64,000 bases of DNA, taken from positions 176,895,955-176,959,954 of the forward strand of contig CM051462.1 of assembly GCA_028095005.1 (NCBI GenBank), read 5' to 3'. Each line of letters opens with the position of its first letter. Positions within the stretch are counted from its first letter, which is position 1. The DNA comes from Rhynchospora pubera (taxonomy: Eukaryota; Streptophyta; Magnoliopsida; Poales; Cyperaceae). Below, one piece after another: positions 1 through 11,622 of the stretch. Both the position numbers and the translations under genes were made by a program. The notes under the pieces are model-generated. The model saw nothing but the letters and a program-made list of their open reading frames with translations, made no database searches and was not told the DNA's origin.

Positions 1-764
1 AATCTGCAACGTTCGTTTCAAAAACAACGTTACAGAACTTTATTGAATTAGTGTTTTACACAGCCTTTTGAATATATTTCTAAAAAAAAAACGTTACAGA
101 TACAGGATTCTGGAACGTTTTTTTCTTAAAAAACGTTGCAGAGGTTTAATTTTTTTTTAAATCGCTGGTATTATGTGGCTAGCCCATGTTGCTAGTCATA
201 CCAACTAATACATTAATGTGCTAAACATATAAACCTAGATATCACAAACACAATATCACGCATATATCAAACACATGCATATACACATCAATATAACAAA
301 CAAGTCATGCAAATGAGAAAAAAAAAATTAAGTTAAACAAATATATATCAATTTATTTACAAGAATCATGATATATTTCAAATTATAGTATCCAGTAATC
401 GAACTCTGGTACAAAACCTTGAACTACTTGACATGTGCTAGCCTAAGATGCCTACTGACCTATTGGACTGCTTGAAGTTCAGGCTATCCTTTTCAACACA
501 ACAGAAACTCAAACTCTCGTGGGAGCAGACAACTTGAACCAATACAAAGAGTTGCTAATAGGAAGGGGAGTATGGCTGCATAGTCGGTGATCCGGTTGAC
601 TATCTGAATATATTATTATACATGAATTCTGTGACTTCATCTACAACTCCAGTGTCTTCTTTCGTGTATGGCTTTCCAACCGGATCGATTTTTTTGCATT
701 TGTAACGGGTTTTAAAAAAAATGTTACAGATGACCCGTTACAAAAATCTATTTTTGTGGTAGTG
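1..764. mobile_element. CACTA-like transposon, right end (left end outside window)
   Basis: The last bases read ...TTTTTGTGGTAGTG, which is the reverse complement of a CACTACCACAAAAA terminus, the hallmark of CACTA (EnSpm) elements. Inside lie repeated short motifs (cgttacag, cgttgcag, TGTAACGGG and its complement) in both orientations, as expected for subterminal repeats. The element ends abruptly inside type III PKS coding sequence, just after the codons for KKAVEE. No transposase reading frame is visible, so the visible part is non-coding or belongs to a non-autonomous element. The left end and target duplication cannot be checked from this window. Confidence 0.6.
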
Positions 765-1218
765 AGACCTCCTCAACTGCCTTCTTAGCTAGATCATCCA
801 CCCCTGGTGCAAGCAACCTGTTCCGGATGTCTAATGTCGGTTCCTTATGACTGATTAAGCTGGGATGATTCTTCAGCATCTCATCTGTTAATAGAACTAG
901 CATCACCAATCTGCAACTTCAAAAATTTCTTAAGCTTTCAAATTATGTAATTATTAAACAACAAAAGAATAAAAAACGTCGAAGTTAGGCTCTGAGTGCA
1001 CGATGATTTATATATACATATATAGAGAGAGACCATATATGCATGAGTTAATAATTGAATTATTGATTACATATTCTAGTAAGCTTTTGCTTGAGTTCAG
1101 TAAGGTTCTCGTTCTTGGTAGCACTGAAGTAGTAGTCAGGATAATCTGACTGGTAGATGATGTTGGTTGGAAGAGCCTTGCCAGTTGCAAGAACCGTAGC
1201 CTTGCTTCGATTTGCCAT
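765..1218 (-). pseudogene. Type III polyketide synthase (chalcone synthase-like), copy 1, truncated
   Basis: Reading the minus strand, exon 1 (1071-1218) encodes MANRSKATVLATGKALPTNI and continues through SDYPDYYFSATKNENLTELK to a Cys codon. That is the N-terminus of the chalcone/stilbene/bibenzyl synthase family, with the family's usual intron inside a Cys codon. Exon 2 resumes with DEMLKNHPSLISHKEPTLDI and RNRLLAPGVDDLAKKAVEE, then stops at the CACTA-like element ending at 764. Compared with copy 2, about 50 bases covering the exon 2 acceptor and the codons for TKIEKRHFY are deleted. With no catalytic Cys, His or Asn region left, it cannot be functional. Members of this family condense malonyl-CoA onto CoA starters; which product this one made cannot be told. 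Confidence 0.85.
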
Positions 1219-1722
1219 GGTCTCGTCTCCTGAAGTACATCTATCAATTATTATGCAACTGGTGTTATCACTTAATTATCAGAAGAGTCGATTGATTAGG
1301 GTTTGAGGAGATGCGAATGGTTTCCGCTACTTATAGAGCAAATTTCAATTTCAATAAAAAATGTTATAAGCACCAATCTATGTTGCACGGATTTGGATTC
1401 GAGAACCGTAATCGGTATGGTGGGAATACGACGATTCGAAAATTTTTATAAAATCTTCGATACGGATGTCACACCCCAAATATTTGTTATTAATTACTCC
1501 CTTACATTATTAGTTACTCACTTAGATAAACTTTGTATTTGACTTATTATGTAATTTTTTATAGTTATTAGTTACTCTTTAATTTTAATAACTACTCTTA
1601 ATAAAATAACACATAAAAATTTATTAGTTACTCTATTATATTTAATAAACACACCCTTCTATCTTTTAGTTACTTCCTTAAAGAGAATAATAATATAATG
1701 GATCACCATGTCAATTTATATG

Positions 1723-4700
1723 TGTAACATAGTAGAAATACCAGATCCAGTTTAATTATAAAAATTAGGTTAATTTTAAAAATAATATTAAGATAAACAA
1801 AATTTTAGAACTAATAATCTTAAACGATTAATTAAATCGTAACAGTAAAATTCACTCGAAATCGAAATCTTTTAAATTGTGTAGTATCTAAAAATGACTT
1901 AAATGATTCTAGCAAAATCAAAGCTCAAATTACTAGATTAATTGAGCTCAAATCAGAATTTAATCTAATAAGAAAAATCAATTAACTTGTTTATATGAGT
2001 TGCAGCATCTTTAGCCACAAAGTCTCTGCCACAAAGGATCAAATGGGTAAATTTTTAATAAAAATCGGATTTCCCGTGGCACCATCTCCTTTCTCTTTCC
2101 TTTTCCCTTCTCTTTGTTCGCTCCGTCCGATTCTTTCTCTTCTCTCGTCTTTTCCGACGAGAAACTCCTCTCGAGAAATTGAGGCGGATGAACTGTGGCT
2201 AGCCAATCCCACCATGCCACAGTCGATCACCTCTTATTGGCTGTCCTCTTACTCTTATCCGCGAGAGAGATGGATAAGTATCGAAGTATTGACTCAAACT
2301 GTAGGATTCGAGCTTGAGATCATCACCGTTGGCCCCTCTCTTCTCTTCTCCTTACCATGGCTGCCTATAAATACCTCGAGGTTGGTCTAATTTCTGTTTC
2401 TCGATCGGCTAAGAAAAATTCCAGAAAAATAAATAAATAAGGAGGAAAATAAAAGAGGAGAGGGAGCTAATCGTTGAAGATCGAGGTATATCCATTCTCT
2501 TCCTCTTTTGTTAGAATTTAAGCCGAGTATAGTAAGCCTGATTGAAGGAATTAGAGAAGTTAGGGTTTGCAGCCCAACTTTAGTTTTTGTGAATTGTGAG
2601 GACGGTTGATGCTTTGAACAAACTAGTTGAATTGTTGAGTTAACCTTGAGGTGATGAAATCAAATAAAAACTATGCTCTTATAGGTCGTGATCTGCTAGG
2701 ATTGTATTATCAATAGAATTAATGCAATTTTTGGATTTGAACGATAATGGAGTACAAAGGGGTAATGGGTGAGGCCTTGCGATGGGATATGAGGCCTAGT
2801 ACCAGCCTTTGGTACGCTGGTTTCCCTACTGGTACCGTTCTGGTACGATGCTAATTGGTTCAGGGGTTGTAATGAAAGAGAAACCTGGAATCAGGGACCT
2901 ATTTGCAAAATTATAAGGGCATACTTACAGACAAAAAGGACTTAATTGTAAAGATTTTAAGTTCAGGGGTCTTTGGATAAAGTGAGTGGGATTACGGGTC
3001 GGGTTTGCCCCTCCGTTATCGGATCTTGTCGGGTGAGTTGCGGACCCGAAAGGTTGGACTCAAGTCAACTGGTCAGGTTGACTTGGCCGAACCATATTGC
3101 GAGTTGGGCTTTGGGCCTGTGTTATGCTTTGGGCCTCGGTTGTGAATCATGGCTAATGGGATTTCTTTTATGTGTGGGCTGTTCTTTGAGGCCGAATCAA
3201 ATATGAGATGTTGGACTTAATTAGCAGAATTAATTATGGACTTAATGACTATCATTAGTTTTAATCCAAACTTAATCAAACGATTAAGTAAAGAAAATTG
3301 TGGGCTTAAGAATAAACAAAATTAATTAAAGGAAATGCCATTAGAAATGATCGGGGATTTCTTTAGTTAAGTGGATTCGATTTGTCGGGAGATGATGAGA
3401 ATAGTCCGAGTGAGTCAAGAACAGATACAATGACAATCAAATCATCGACTTTCTGATCCTAAACAAACCAATCAAATAATTTAGATTTTAATTTTCTATT
3501 TCCAATTATTTTCTCGATCTAAGATTATAATTTTCTGATTTAAATTTTCGATATAACAAATAGTTAAATAATTTAATAAATATTAAGCAATGCAAACTAA
3601 TTAATTAAGTATTAATGAAATAAATCAAATATAACACAACTAAATGAATATTGGGAAAAACACTATGTAATAAAAATAAATATAAACTCTTAATGACTGG
3701 AAAGTCAAAACCAATTATTAATAATAAGATAAAATACTTAATAATATATTTTAAAACAGAATCCTCTAAATAAATAATCTGAATCTAACTATCCAAATCT
3801 CAACCAGTCTGGTTAACTTAGGCCGTCAGTATGGTAACCCAAGAACCGCCAATAATTAGGTTATTTAGGTTACTTTAAGTATGTAACGGTTAGTAAGAAA
3901 GTCACTTGTTTTATTAGGGAACTGAACTAGAATCACTTGACACGTGACTATCAAGCCTAGCAAACCGTTAAGGGAAAGAACCCAAGTATAATGGTCGTCA
4001 AGCATCCGAATCATCACGAGATATCGAGAAACTACGTTTATGCTTTCTACTATCCAGGTGCGGAATTACGTTGGATTTTTGTTAAAGTTTAAGTAATTAA
4101 TAAAATATGTTTTATTCATATGCATATTGGAAACTCGTTTGCCTGCATGACCGTATTCAAGCATTTTAAATGATAGTGCCCAATTATTGATAAAACTGCA
4201 TTTTGAAAGGTTGTTCTCCGTTTTGAGAAATTTGATAAGTAACAGTCAGATATTTGGAAATGCCGTTGCTATTGATAAATCTGTCTTATGAATGATCTGA
4301 CTGAAAGATATGAAATGATGTGTGATTTGATATGTTTGCATCACTCTCCGGAGTCGGTTGGCCCCCGGCTTCGACCAGTTCGGTAGCGCTATGCGTTTTT
4401 GGAACTCCCTTTTGCCTGCCCTCGGGTTAGGGAGAGGTCTCCTTTTGCCTGCCCAACCGGTTGGGTTAGGAGGCCTGAGTGATTATGATTATGGAACGAA
4501 ATGAAAGATTTGTGATTTGTTCAGACTTATGATATGCTCAATTCTGCCATGCTCGGACCCCTGACACGCTCAGTTTCCTATCATATCCAGACATGTGCTG
4601 GCTGCGATGGGATTCGTGCCACGTGTTCAGTTCCGACATGTAGATGACGTTTGTCATAGTCAGATTTTGTGATTCCATCCGATTTCAATTACGGTCATAT

Positions 4701-5157
4701 GCTGGATATCATGATTTAAACGAGGAATTGCAATTGATATCATTTAAGTTGACACATGCATATCTTGTTTTATATTAATGCAGATAATATTTTTACTGTC
4801 TTGTTCAATCAATAAATTAGTTATTTATGGGTATTATTTCTGGAACTTGGATTTTAGCTTAAATCCACGTACTGGAACTAAAACCCGCACTGAGAATTTA
4901 TTTCTCATTCCGTGCTTTTGCATGTTTTCCACAATGGATGTGGATTCCAGGTTGCAGAGACGGGCTCGATCAAGTCAAGCGAAGTTAAGCCAAAATTTGT
5001 TTTGCCATGATGACTCAATGAGTCATAGGAGACAACGTGGTAGATCATGGTAAGCTGGAACTTAACCCTTGTGATTAGTAAGGAAACGCCTTGCGAGTGC
5101 ACAGGGATTGTGTATTCGCGGCGGGGATTGTCAAGCCCTAGGTGTCGGGGTGTGACA
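1723..5157 (+). mobile_element. Long solo LTR (probably Ty3/gypsy type), 3435 bp
   Basis: The insertion begins TGTAACAT and ends GGGGTGTGACA, so it has the TG...CA ends of an LTR. It is flanked by a perfect 5-bp direct repeat ATATG (1718-1722 and 5158-5162). The partner block (near 25990) lacks it and gives the empty site. I see no internal second LTR, primer binding site or gag-pol frame, so a solo LTR left by LTR-LTR recombination fits best. A CTATAAATA box near 2365 followed by a G/A-rich leader and a possible splice donor resembles an LTR promoter. The length and the GGGGTGTGACA end suggest a Ty3/gypsy lineage with large LTRs; this assignment is inference. Orientation is taken from the TATA box. 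Confidence 0.8.
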
Positions 5158-5602
5158 ATATGGTACAACTAATTTCTAAATTTTTCTTTCAAATTTTTCA
5201 TGTCTTTTCTTTTCCAAACCGGTCTGAAGCAAGAGAGAAGAGGAAGGCACACAGGTTACTGAGGGAATGGGCATGGGTGCAACCAGGATTGGACGATGTG
5301 ATTATATGATAGACCGAGTTGTCAAGGTCGACTTCAATTAGATATTAGTAACTTAAAATTTCAATATCAGAGTAGACCATATATATTAGATATCGAATTA
5401 ACACTGTATTTTTAATATTTAAAACTAATTACCTAAATAAAGTATACAAATAAATCAAATATCAAGCAGGCTTCATGAATTGACCACTGAGAGAAACTGT
5501 ATATCTCCATGTCGTCCAATAAAATAATTTGACACGATAAATGCAAAGCCATAAATAAACACATACACATACACAAACGGAATTGCCACCTCCCGCAATA
5601 AA

Positions 5603-6530
5603 CAAATATATTTTATTACGGGTTTAATATTTTTGTCAAGAATTTCCATCAATTTCAAAAGTTCATTTTCATCAATTCAATAACTCAATATCGAATATAT
5701 TTTATTACAGGTTTAATATTTTTGCCAAGAATTCCCATCGCTTTCAAAAGTTCATTTCCATCAAGTCAATAACTCAATATCGGATATATTTAATTACGGG
5801 TTTAATACTTTTGCCAAGAATTCCCCATCGCTTTCAATGGTTCATTTGCTCCAAGAATTCCCATCGCTTTCAAAGGTTCATTTGCATCAATTCAATATCG
5901 GATATATTTTATTACGAGTTTAATATTTTTGCCAAGAATTTCCATCAATTTCAAAAGTTCATTTCCATCAATTCAATAACTCAATATTGGTTATATTTTA
6001 TTACGGGTTTAATACTTTTGCCAAGAATTCCCATCGCTTTCAAAGGTTCATTTCCAATAAGTCAATAACTCGATATCGGATATATTTTATTACGGGTTTA
6101 ATACTTTTGCCAAGAATTCCCATCGCTTTCAAAGGTTCATTTCCAATAAGTCAATAACTCGATATCGGATATATTTTATTACGGGTTTAATACTTTTGCC
6201 AAGAATTCCCATCGCTTTTAAATGTTCATTTGCATCAAGTCAATAACTAAATATAGGATATATTTTATTACGGGTTTAATACTTTTGCCAAGAATGCCCA
6301 TCAATTTCAAAGGTACATTTGCATCAAGTCAATAACTCAATATCAGATATATTTTATTACCGGGTTAATACTTTTGCCAAGAATTCCCAACGCTTTCAAA
6401 GGTTCATTTCCATCAAGTCAATAACTCAATATCGGATATATTTTATTACGGGTTTAATATTTTTGCCAAGAGTTCCCATCGCTTTCAAAGGTTCATTTGC
6501 ATCAGGTCATCGGATATATTTTTGGCAAAA
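5603..6530 (+). repeat. Tandem array, 89-bp unit, about ten copies
   Basis: The landmark ttacgggttt recurs at 6001, 6090, 6179, 6268, 6357 and 6446, exactly 89 bases apart, with earlier units at 5616, 5704, 5794 and 5912. The 5794-5912 step is 29 bases longer because part of a unit is repeated. Each unit also contains 'gccaagaattcccatcgc' and 'caataactcaatatcgg'. The array starts exactly where the duplicated block stops matching its partner and ends about 40 bases before the TATA box of the B3 gene. Open frames through it are by-products of the repeat and are not called as genes. Confidence 0.92.
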
Positions 6531-6570
6531 GTAAATTACTATTGAATTAAATCATTCGGATATATTTTTT

Positions 6571-6580
6571 CTATATATAC
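6571..6580 (+). promoter_or_regulatory. Probable TATA box of the B3 gene
   Basis: CTATATATAC lies about 110 bases before the B3 start codon, directly after the 89-bp array. Spacing fits a plant TATA box with a leader of roughly 80 bases. No experimental support. Confidence 0.5.
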
Positions 6581-6691
6581 TCCTTTTCGACAAGTACGAC
6601 TGAATCCACAAACAAGCAGACCAAAAATCTCGTATCAAAATCAGCACATTCATTATCCAATATTTGCTTTCAATAATAAATAGCTAGAAAT

Positions 6692-7078
6692 ATGGAAGTG
6701 CCCCAGTGGTTGCACCGGTTGCCTAGCACTCATGGATTCTACTTCATAATGAAGAAGACTCTGACAGCATCGGACGTGAACCCACAACAAAATAGGCTCC
6801 TTATTCCCCTAAGCAATGTGGAAAACAATCTTGCGACATTGCTGCATAATAAGGAGCAAGCGGAAGGTACGGAGGTAGTAATTTTCATAAGAAATTTGTG
6901 GCACTTCTGGCCGAAACTCACTGGTAATTTTCATAAGGTACTCTGGGCCAGTGGATCAATGGTTATCAATGGCAAGGAGTATGGCAAACTCATCAAGTAT
7001 TGTGAATTTAAAGAAGGTGATGTAATTCATTTGTGGGCCTTCAGGTCTGGTGAGAAACTGTGTTTTGCTATTGACTAG
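6692..7078 (+). CDS. B3 domain protein (plant DNA-binding, REM-like), single exon, 128 aa
   Basis: This is a small nuclear protein made almost entirely of one B3 domain, the plant-specific DNA-binding fold. Residues about 20-127 fit the domain: KKTLTASDVNPQQNRLLIPL is the typical first strand ('K.LT.SDV....RL.IP'), followed by EVVIFIRNLWHFWPKLTGNF, VINGKEYGKLIKYCEFKEGD and VIHLWAFRSGEKLCFAI, which match the later strands and the 'L..GD.I..W.F' end. No second domain is present, so dimerisation or activation regions are missing; it resembles short REM-type members. The start has a good context and no upstream in-frame Met. The TATA box (6571) and an 89-bp tandem array lie upstream, and AATAAATT near 7242 could be a poly(A) signal. 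The target sequence and process cannot be told. It could be a transcribed relic of a larger gene, but the frame is intact. Confidence 0.8.
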   Translation: MEVPQWLHRLPSTHGFYFIMKKTLTASDVNPQQNRLLIPLSNVENNLATLLHNKEQAEGTEVVIFIRNLWHFWPKLTGNFHKVLWASGSMVINGKEYGKLIKYCEFKEGDVIHLWAFRSGEKLCFAID

Positions 7079-10000
7079 GACTAGGAGGACTGGAACCTTA
7101 GCAATAGGCAACAGCAACATATATACTTTGTCCTTCTTTTTCAGAATTTTTATTTTTTTTTAAAAGATGTGTCTTGTACTTTATTCATGGTTTGCTTCAT
7201 GTGTGTCTTACTTTACTTGTTGTTTTAATATTGAGATTTGAGAATAAATTAATTGTACTTGTTTGACATTTGATACACTTACTGCTTTATTTGTATAATT
7301 ACGAATTATTTGTCATGATCAAGTAATCAAAATTATAATTATAATATTAGAATATTAAAATACAATCCACGTGCCTTCGTTTATTAATGAATTTTCGTAG
7401 GTGTGGGCGTGTGGCAATCGCCACCCTACCTTCAAAAAAGATATATACATTGCGTGGTCTATCGAGATTCGTGCCGTTCGTAAAACTGAGTCCGTTTCGA
7501 TTAAATTGGACGGATCAAAGAAGTTCAGTGGACTTGAAAAAGAAATACACCGGTCCGATCGGAAAGGGAAGAGGAGGAGAGTCGATTTGATTTTTCTAAT
7601 CCAAGTTCTGATCGGAAAAAACAAAAGGAAGGAAATGATTTGATTTCAGCGTTTATCTTCTGTCGTTGGCGCTTTAATCGGACGGAGGCCGATGAAATCA
7701 AATCCCACCGAATTTCGACGTTTCGGCGAGAATGACCGTACGGAGATTTCAGGCCAGGGCTTGAAACTCCCGCGACTCCAATTCTTTTCCCTATACTTCT
7801 CCTTCCGATCAGAGAATTCGAAGAAATAGGAATTCCAATCCCAAATCCCACGCGTTTTTATCGGTTCCAAATCAGGCTCCTCTCCCCGCCCCTTTCCCTT
7901 TTTTTCCTCCTCTCTTTTTTTTCTTGTCGCCGAATCGATAAAAACGGGTGGGATTTGGGATTGGCGCCTCCGTCGTCGACGCGCACCCTTCCTCCGCGGA
8001 GAAACTCAAATCCAATCCGCACCATTGCAAACCGGCTCACAACGAAAATCCAAACCCGATAACCCATATTCTGATGAAGCATTAGGTTCACGATGCAATG
8101 ACCTCCGAAATGAAGACAGGTCGCATCGTGTCAATTTTGCTTCATTTCTCTTTTGTAAAGTTTTGTAAAGTTTTTTTATTTATTGAAATTTGTCAGTGTG
8201 GTGATTGCCACCTGACCCTCAAAAAAAATAAAACTTATCATAGTATTTCGATACTTCTCATGAATGTTTGTTTTGCAATTTTAATGTTCTTCGCAGTTGC
8301 AATTAATGTTTGTATTAACTCAGAATTCTGTTAGACCATCTAGGATGCTCCTAGATTGCTTTTTTACACAACTAATTTGGTACCTCGCGCTCATGCAATT
8401 ATATGATTATTGGTACTATTGAAAGTGCTAAAATTGTTAGCTGTATTTGATGAGTGTTATGCTTATATAGATCATAATTAAATTTGTCTTTCTCTTCCAT
8501 GTCTTTCTCTTCCATGTCTTACATTACATGTATTTATTTGTTTTTTCATATAATATTGCATGAAATTTGCCAACTTGTTTTTTGAGTACTTTTGGAATTT
8601 ACAGATGTATTGCTTTGTGTTTTGAGTTGTTTTGCAGGGTCCCATGCTGAACCATCAGTTTCAATTTAAACTCTTGGTTACAAGAATTGGGGAATTGCTT
8701 TGAGCATGTTCAGTTTAGTGATTAACTCCAAACTTCCATTTAGTCTCCTATTGTGATAAATCGGACTCAATTTCATGAATTAGTTTGGGTTATCCACTTT
8801 TTTCTGAACAGATCCTTCACTGGTATTTTCATGAATAGTCCGATGGCCAAGCAGAGCTTGCACTCAATGAGCCAAGTACATGGTTATCAATAATGAACTT
8901 GCTGCACTTTGCCTTTTATATGCAAGATAGCAGGTTTGATGCCTAGGTCAGCTCTGATAGCTCCAAAGGAAAAGAAGTTGGCGCAAGGACAATATTTTCA
9001 GAGGAAGACATGGTAATGGTTAGCTTCATAATTCATTTGTCAGCTCCTGCCAATATTTTGGGGAAAAAAAAGGGATATTCTTAGTTTTATTGTCCAAACC
9101 CTATGTTTGAATTTGTTTTTCTTTATGTTGGAATGCAGAAAGGAGATATCAAATTTTATTTTCTTTTACCCAAATGACTCTGAGGAACAATCAAATTAAA
9201 TTGAATGAAGGCTTTGAAGGCATCTCTCAACAAAATTTATCCACTGTTTTATATTCGGTATAAGAACATGCTTTGGATGATGATTTTAAAGTTTATGCAA
9301 CAAAAAGTTTAAAATGATAACTATATACTTGCAGCCTTGCACCCTATTAGGTCTGCAGATGCTCAAAATTTTATGAATTTTTTTTGACATTGCTGATGTA
9401 CTTTTGCTACTGTTAAAGAATTCGTGTTCCATATTGCTCTTGCTGTAATTATTGGGTTTTGGTGTAAATATGGATTTGCACATGTGTGGATATTTGTTAT
9501 GTTGATGTCATCTAAAGATGGAGCAGCCTCGAGCACTTGATCTCATTTGAAGGAGAGTATATCAAATAAGAGGACAGCTTTGAAGAAGACTCAGACTGAG
9601 TTCCGTGCAGAAATTTATGGTCTGATTTTAGTTCTGACTTCTGACTTCTGACTTCCAAGAGATATTATCTGTAACATTGTGAGACATTTTTATTTAAGGT
9701 AATTTCGTTTGTGACTATTTTGTTCTGTTGGTAATGCAAACACCTGTGGACTAACTTTTGATAATTTTCTATCAAAAGCTCGATGTGTCCCGCTAGTAAT
9801 GATAATTGGTGTTGATCATCTTCTAATTTTATTAGTTATGTCATGTCTATTTGAAATCTTTCATGCCCAAGTGCCGCTGTTATGCAACTCCTGGTCAGCA
9901 TGTTGAAACTTTTCATGCCCAAAGATCAAATGTTATTTATTATTTACAAATATTAGTTGTTGAATTGCAAGTAAATCGAGCGCTCAGCATAACATTGCTA

Positions 10001-11424
10001 AACTTAACCAAAAATACAAGTGTAAGTTTTTCCTTCTAAATTTCGATGTCTCAAATGTTGATGAATGTCTCACCAAAGAGAGTAGTGGTCCTCCAATCTG
10101 GCACATAGAACCCAGTGTTAAATGGGTCAGGTCCATACCTATTATTATTATGTACAATGGAAGCCCGTAGGCGATTCATTCATAATAAAGCCACCACATA
10201 GTTCATAGTCAGAGGGAAGTAAAATTAAATTACAACTTGTTCAACACCTAAAAGGAAGTAAAAGACCTTTGCACTTCCATAGCTCGAATCTTGTGCTAGG
10301 TGACATAGAGTAGATGCACCAACAAGAATGTGGTGCGACTGAGATTAAAGTATGGACCAGGAGATCAAACCCAACTAGAATTAACTTACTAATAATGTAG
10401 ATTATTGTTTGGGGCACCTTGTGAGTTCTCTCGTGGAAGATTTGATCAACCAAGTTGTGAATAAGCATTAGAAGCTTCAACTGCACTCTGCTATTATACC
10501 TGTCAAACGTGGTAAGTGGCAACACAATGGAGTGTTTCATTTGCTGTGCTGTTAAGAAAACGAAACCCATTTTGCTCCGTTAACTGTGTCACTTCGTAAG
10601 CAAAACAATTTCGCTAAATGGCATGTACAGAAACATGTTAACGAAACAAATTTTGCTGCCGTCTTCCATTTCGTTTAGAAAATGAAACAGATTTTGTTGT
10701 CATTATTCGTTTTGTTGTATGCCTTTGACAGCCTTATCTGCTATCATATGCAAACCCTCCCCAATTGTAAAACACATTTATATATGAAGTATTGGGTTGT
10801 GGTGAAGAACGTTAAGATAGGACACCGAGGCTACCAGAATACTTATTAGTGTGCCCCCCACCCTAATTTGGGTCAGAATTTTGATTCAACTCTTAGAATC
10901 ACATTCCATTTGTAATTACTATATTAGTGTCCATGCATTATAAATTATTTCTGTTCTCTCTTTAAATATGTGATCAATGCACCATTTTTGTTTGTTATTA
11001 CAACTATTTGAACATTAAAAGTAAACCTATCATGAAATTATAAGATCAAAATGGGAAAAACCCTACTTTTTTCGTATAGTTAAACTTTATTCATCCATGA
11101 TTGTATTCAAGAAAATCAGAGTAACATATATACTGATCAACTTTTAATTTCTTTCTGCCAGTGATCTTGACAGAATGACAGTTCAAAAAAATTCAACCAT
11201 AGTTCGAAAAGAATCAATCACCTTCTGATGAATGATTCAACTGATCAATCAACTATAAAGGCCTATATAATCACATTTTGGGCTTGAAACAATGGAAAGG
11301 CCCCAAATTGCACAATCGGACCATATCTACTCCTAATATTTATAAATTGGTTAAAAGCAACTAGCAAGCTGAATTAAGTTTTTTTTTTCCCCTTTCTTGC
11401 GAGAATAATGTTATAAAATTCTTC
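7079..11424. other. Long stretch without a recognised gene; possible exon relics
   Basis: No intact coding gene is recognised. At 7390-7445 and 8190-8230 there are two related segments with a small hairpin (GTGGCAATCGCCAC in the first) followed by a CTCAAAAAA-like tail, as at the 3' ends of retroposons. A GC-rich leader-like stretch (7640-8095), an exon-like segment at about 8935-9011 ending ATG|gtaatg, and one at about 9540-9620 (SNKRTALKKTQTEFRAEIYG in one frame) could be remains of a spliced plus-strand gene, but stops interrupt them and I do not recognise the family. A divergent repeat near 10490-10720 ('ctgtcaaacgtgg' and following) recurs near 12265-12400. Confidence 0.4.
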
Positions 11425-11622
11425 AAAGCATGCAGAGGACACCTGGCGGAGTGTTGCACCGTCAGGGTGGAATAATCTCCAATTTGTCACGACTCACGAG
11501 TGCTTCATTACTCCTCACTGTTTATGCTGACTAGTGACTACCTTGCTTAGGCAGGGAAGGCAGCTCAGTGCGTCTCTGGGCCAGCACAACCTACTGAACT
11601 CTTCGACTTTGCTAAATCTCAG
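11425..11622 (+). pseudogene. GH9 endoglucanase exon relic
   Basis: The end of this stretch reads DYLA, stop, AGKAAQCVSGPAQPTELFDF, AKSQ, followed by a GTAATA donor. It is a decayed copy of the exon seen at 15960-16230, including the same exon end after the KSQ codons. The upstream half also aligns (trace of 'QFVT', 'SVAPSGWNN') but carries frameshifts and stops. Only this exon is recognisable; no LGDNPRATSY exon follows. It is an old, dead fragment of a plant family 9 glycosyl hydrolase, independent of the larger GH9 fragment behind LRR copy 1. Confidence 0.7.

Larger units (their letters stand above)
765..5602. repeat. Duplicated block, copy 1 (partner 20802-26778)
   Basis: PKS exon 1, its upstream flank (1219-1722) and the stretch 5163-5602 match 23530-23945 and 25936-26778 closely and in the same order and orientation. 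Shared landmarks are the region after the PKS ATG, a run ending near 'accggtctgaagcaagagag', and a run ending near 'cctcccgcaataaac'. After 5602 the copies diverge: copy 1 enters an 89-bp tandem array, copy 2 a different short repeat. Insertions private to one copy are the solo LTR here, and two CACTA elements, a Tourist MITE and a foldback MITE in the partner. Confidence 0.85.

Noticed and set aside
1303..1542. Frame duplicated at 23614-23841 (MRRCEWFPLL/F IEQISIS)
   Set aside because: It is PKS upstream flank conserved only because of the block duplication; the two frames diverge in sequence and end differently.
1995..2390. 131-codon plus-strand frame
   Set aside because: It lies in the U3-like part of the solo LTR, covers the TATA box, and shows no known domain.
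2973..3206. 77-codon frame in GC-richer sequence
   Set aside because: It is internal to the solo LTR and has no recognisable domain.
5811..6534. Frames of 71-85 codons with IYFITGLILLPRIPIAFKGS-like repeats
   Set aside because: They are translations of the 89-bp array, whose unit (89) is not a multiple of three.
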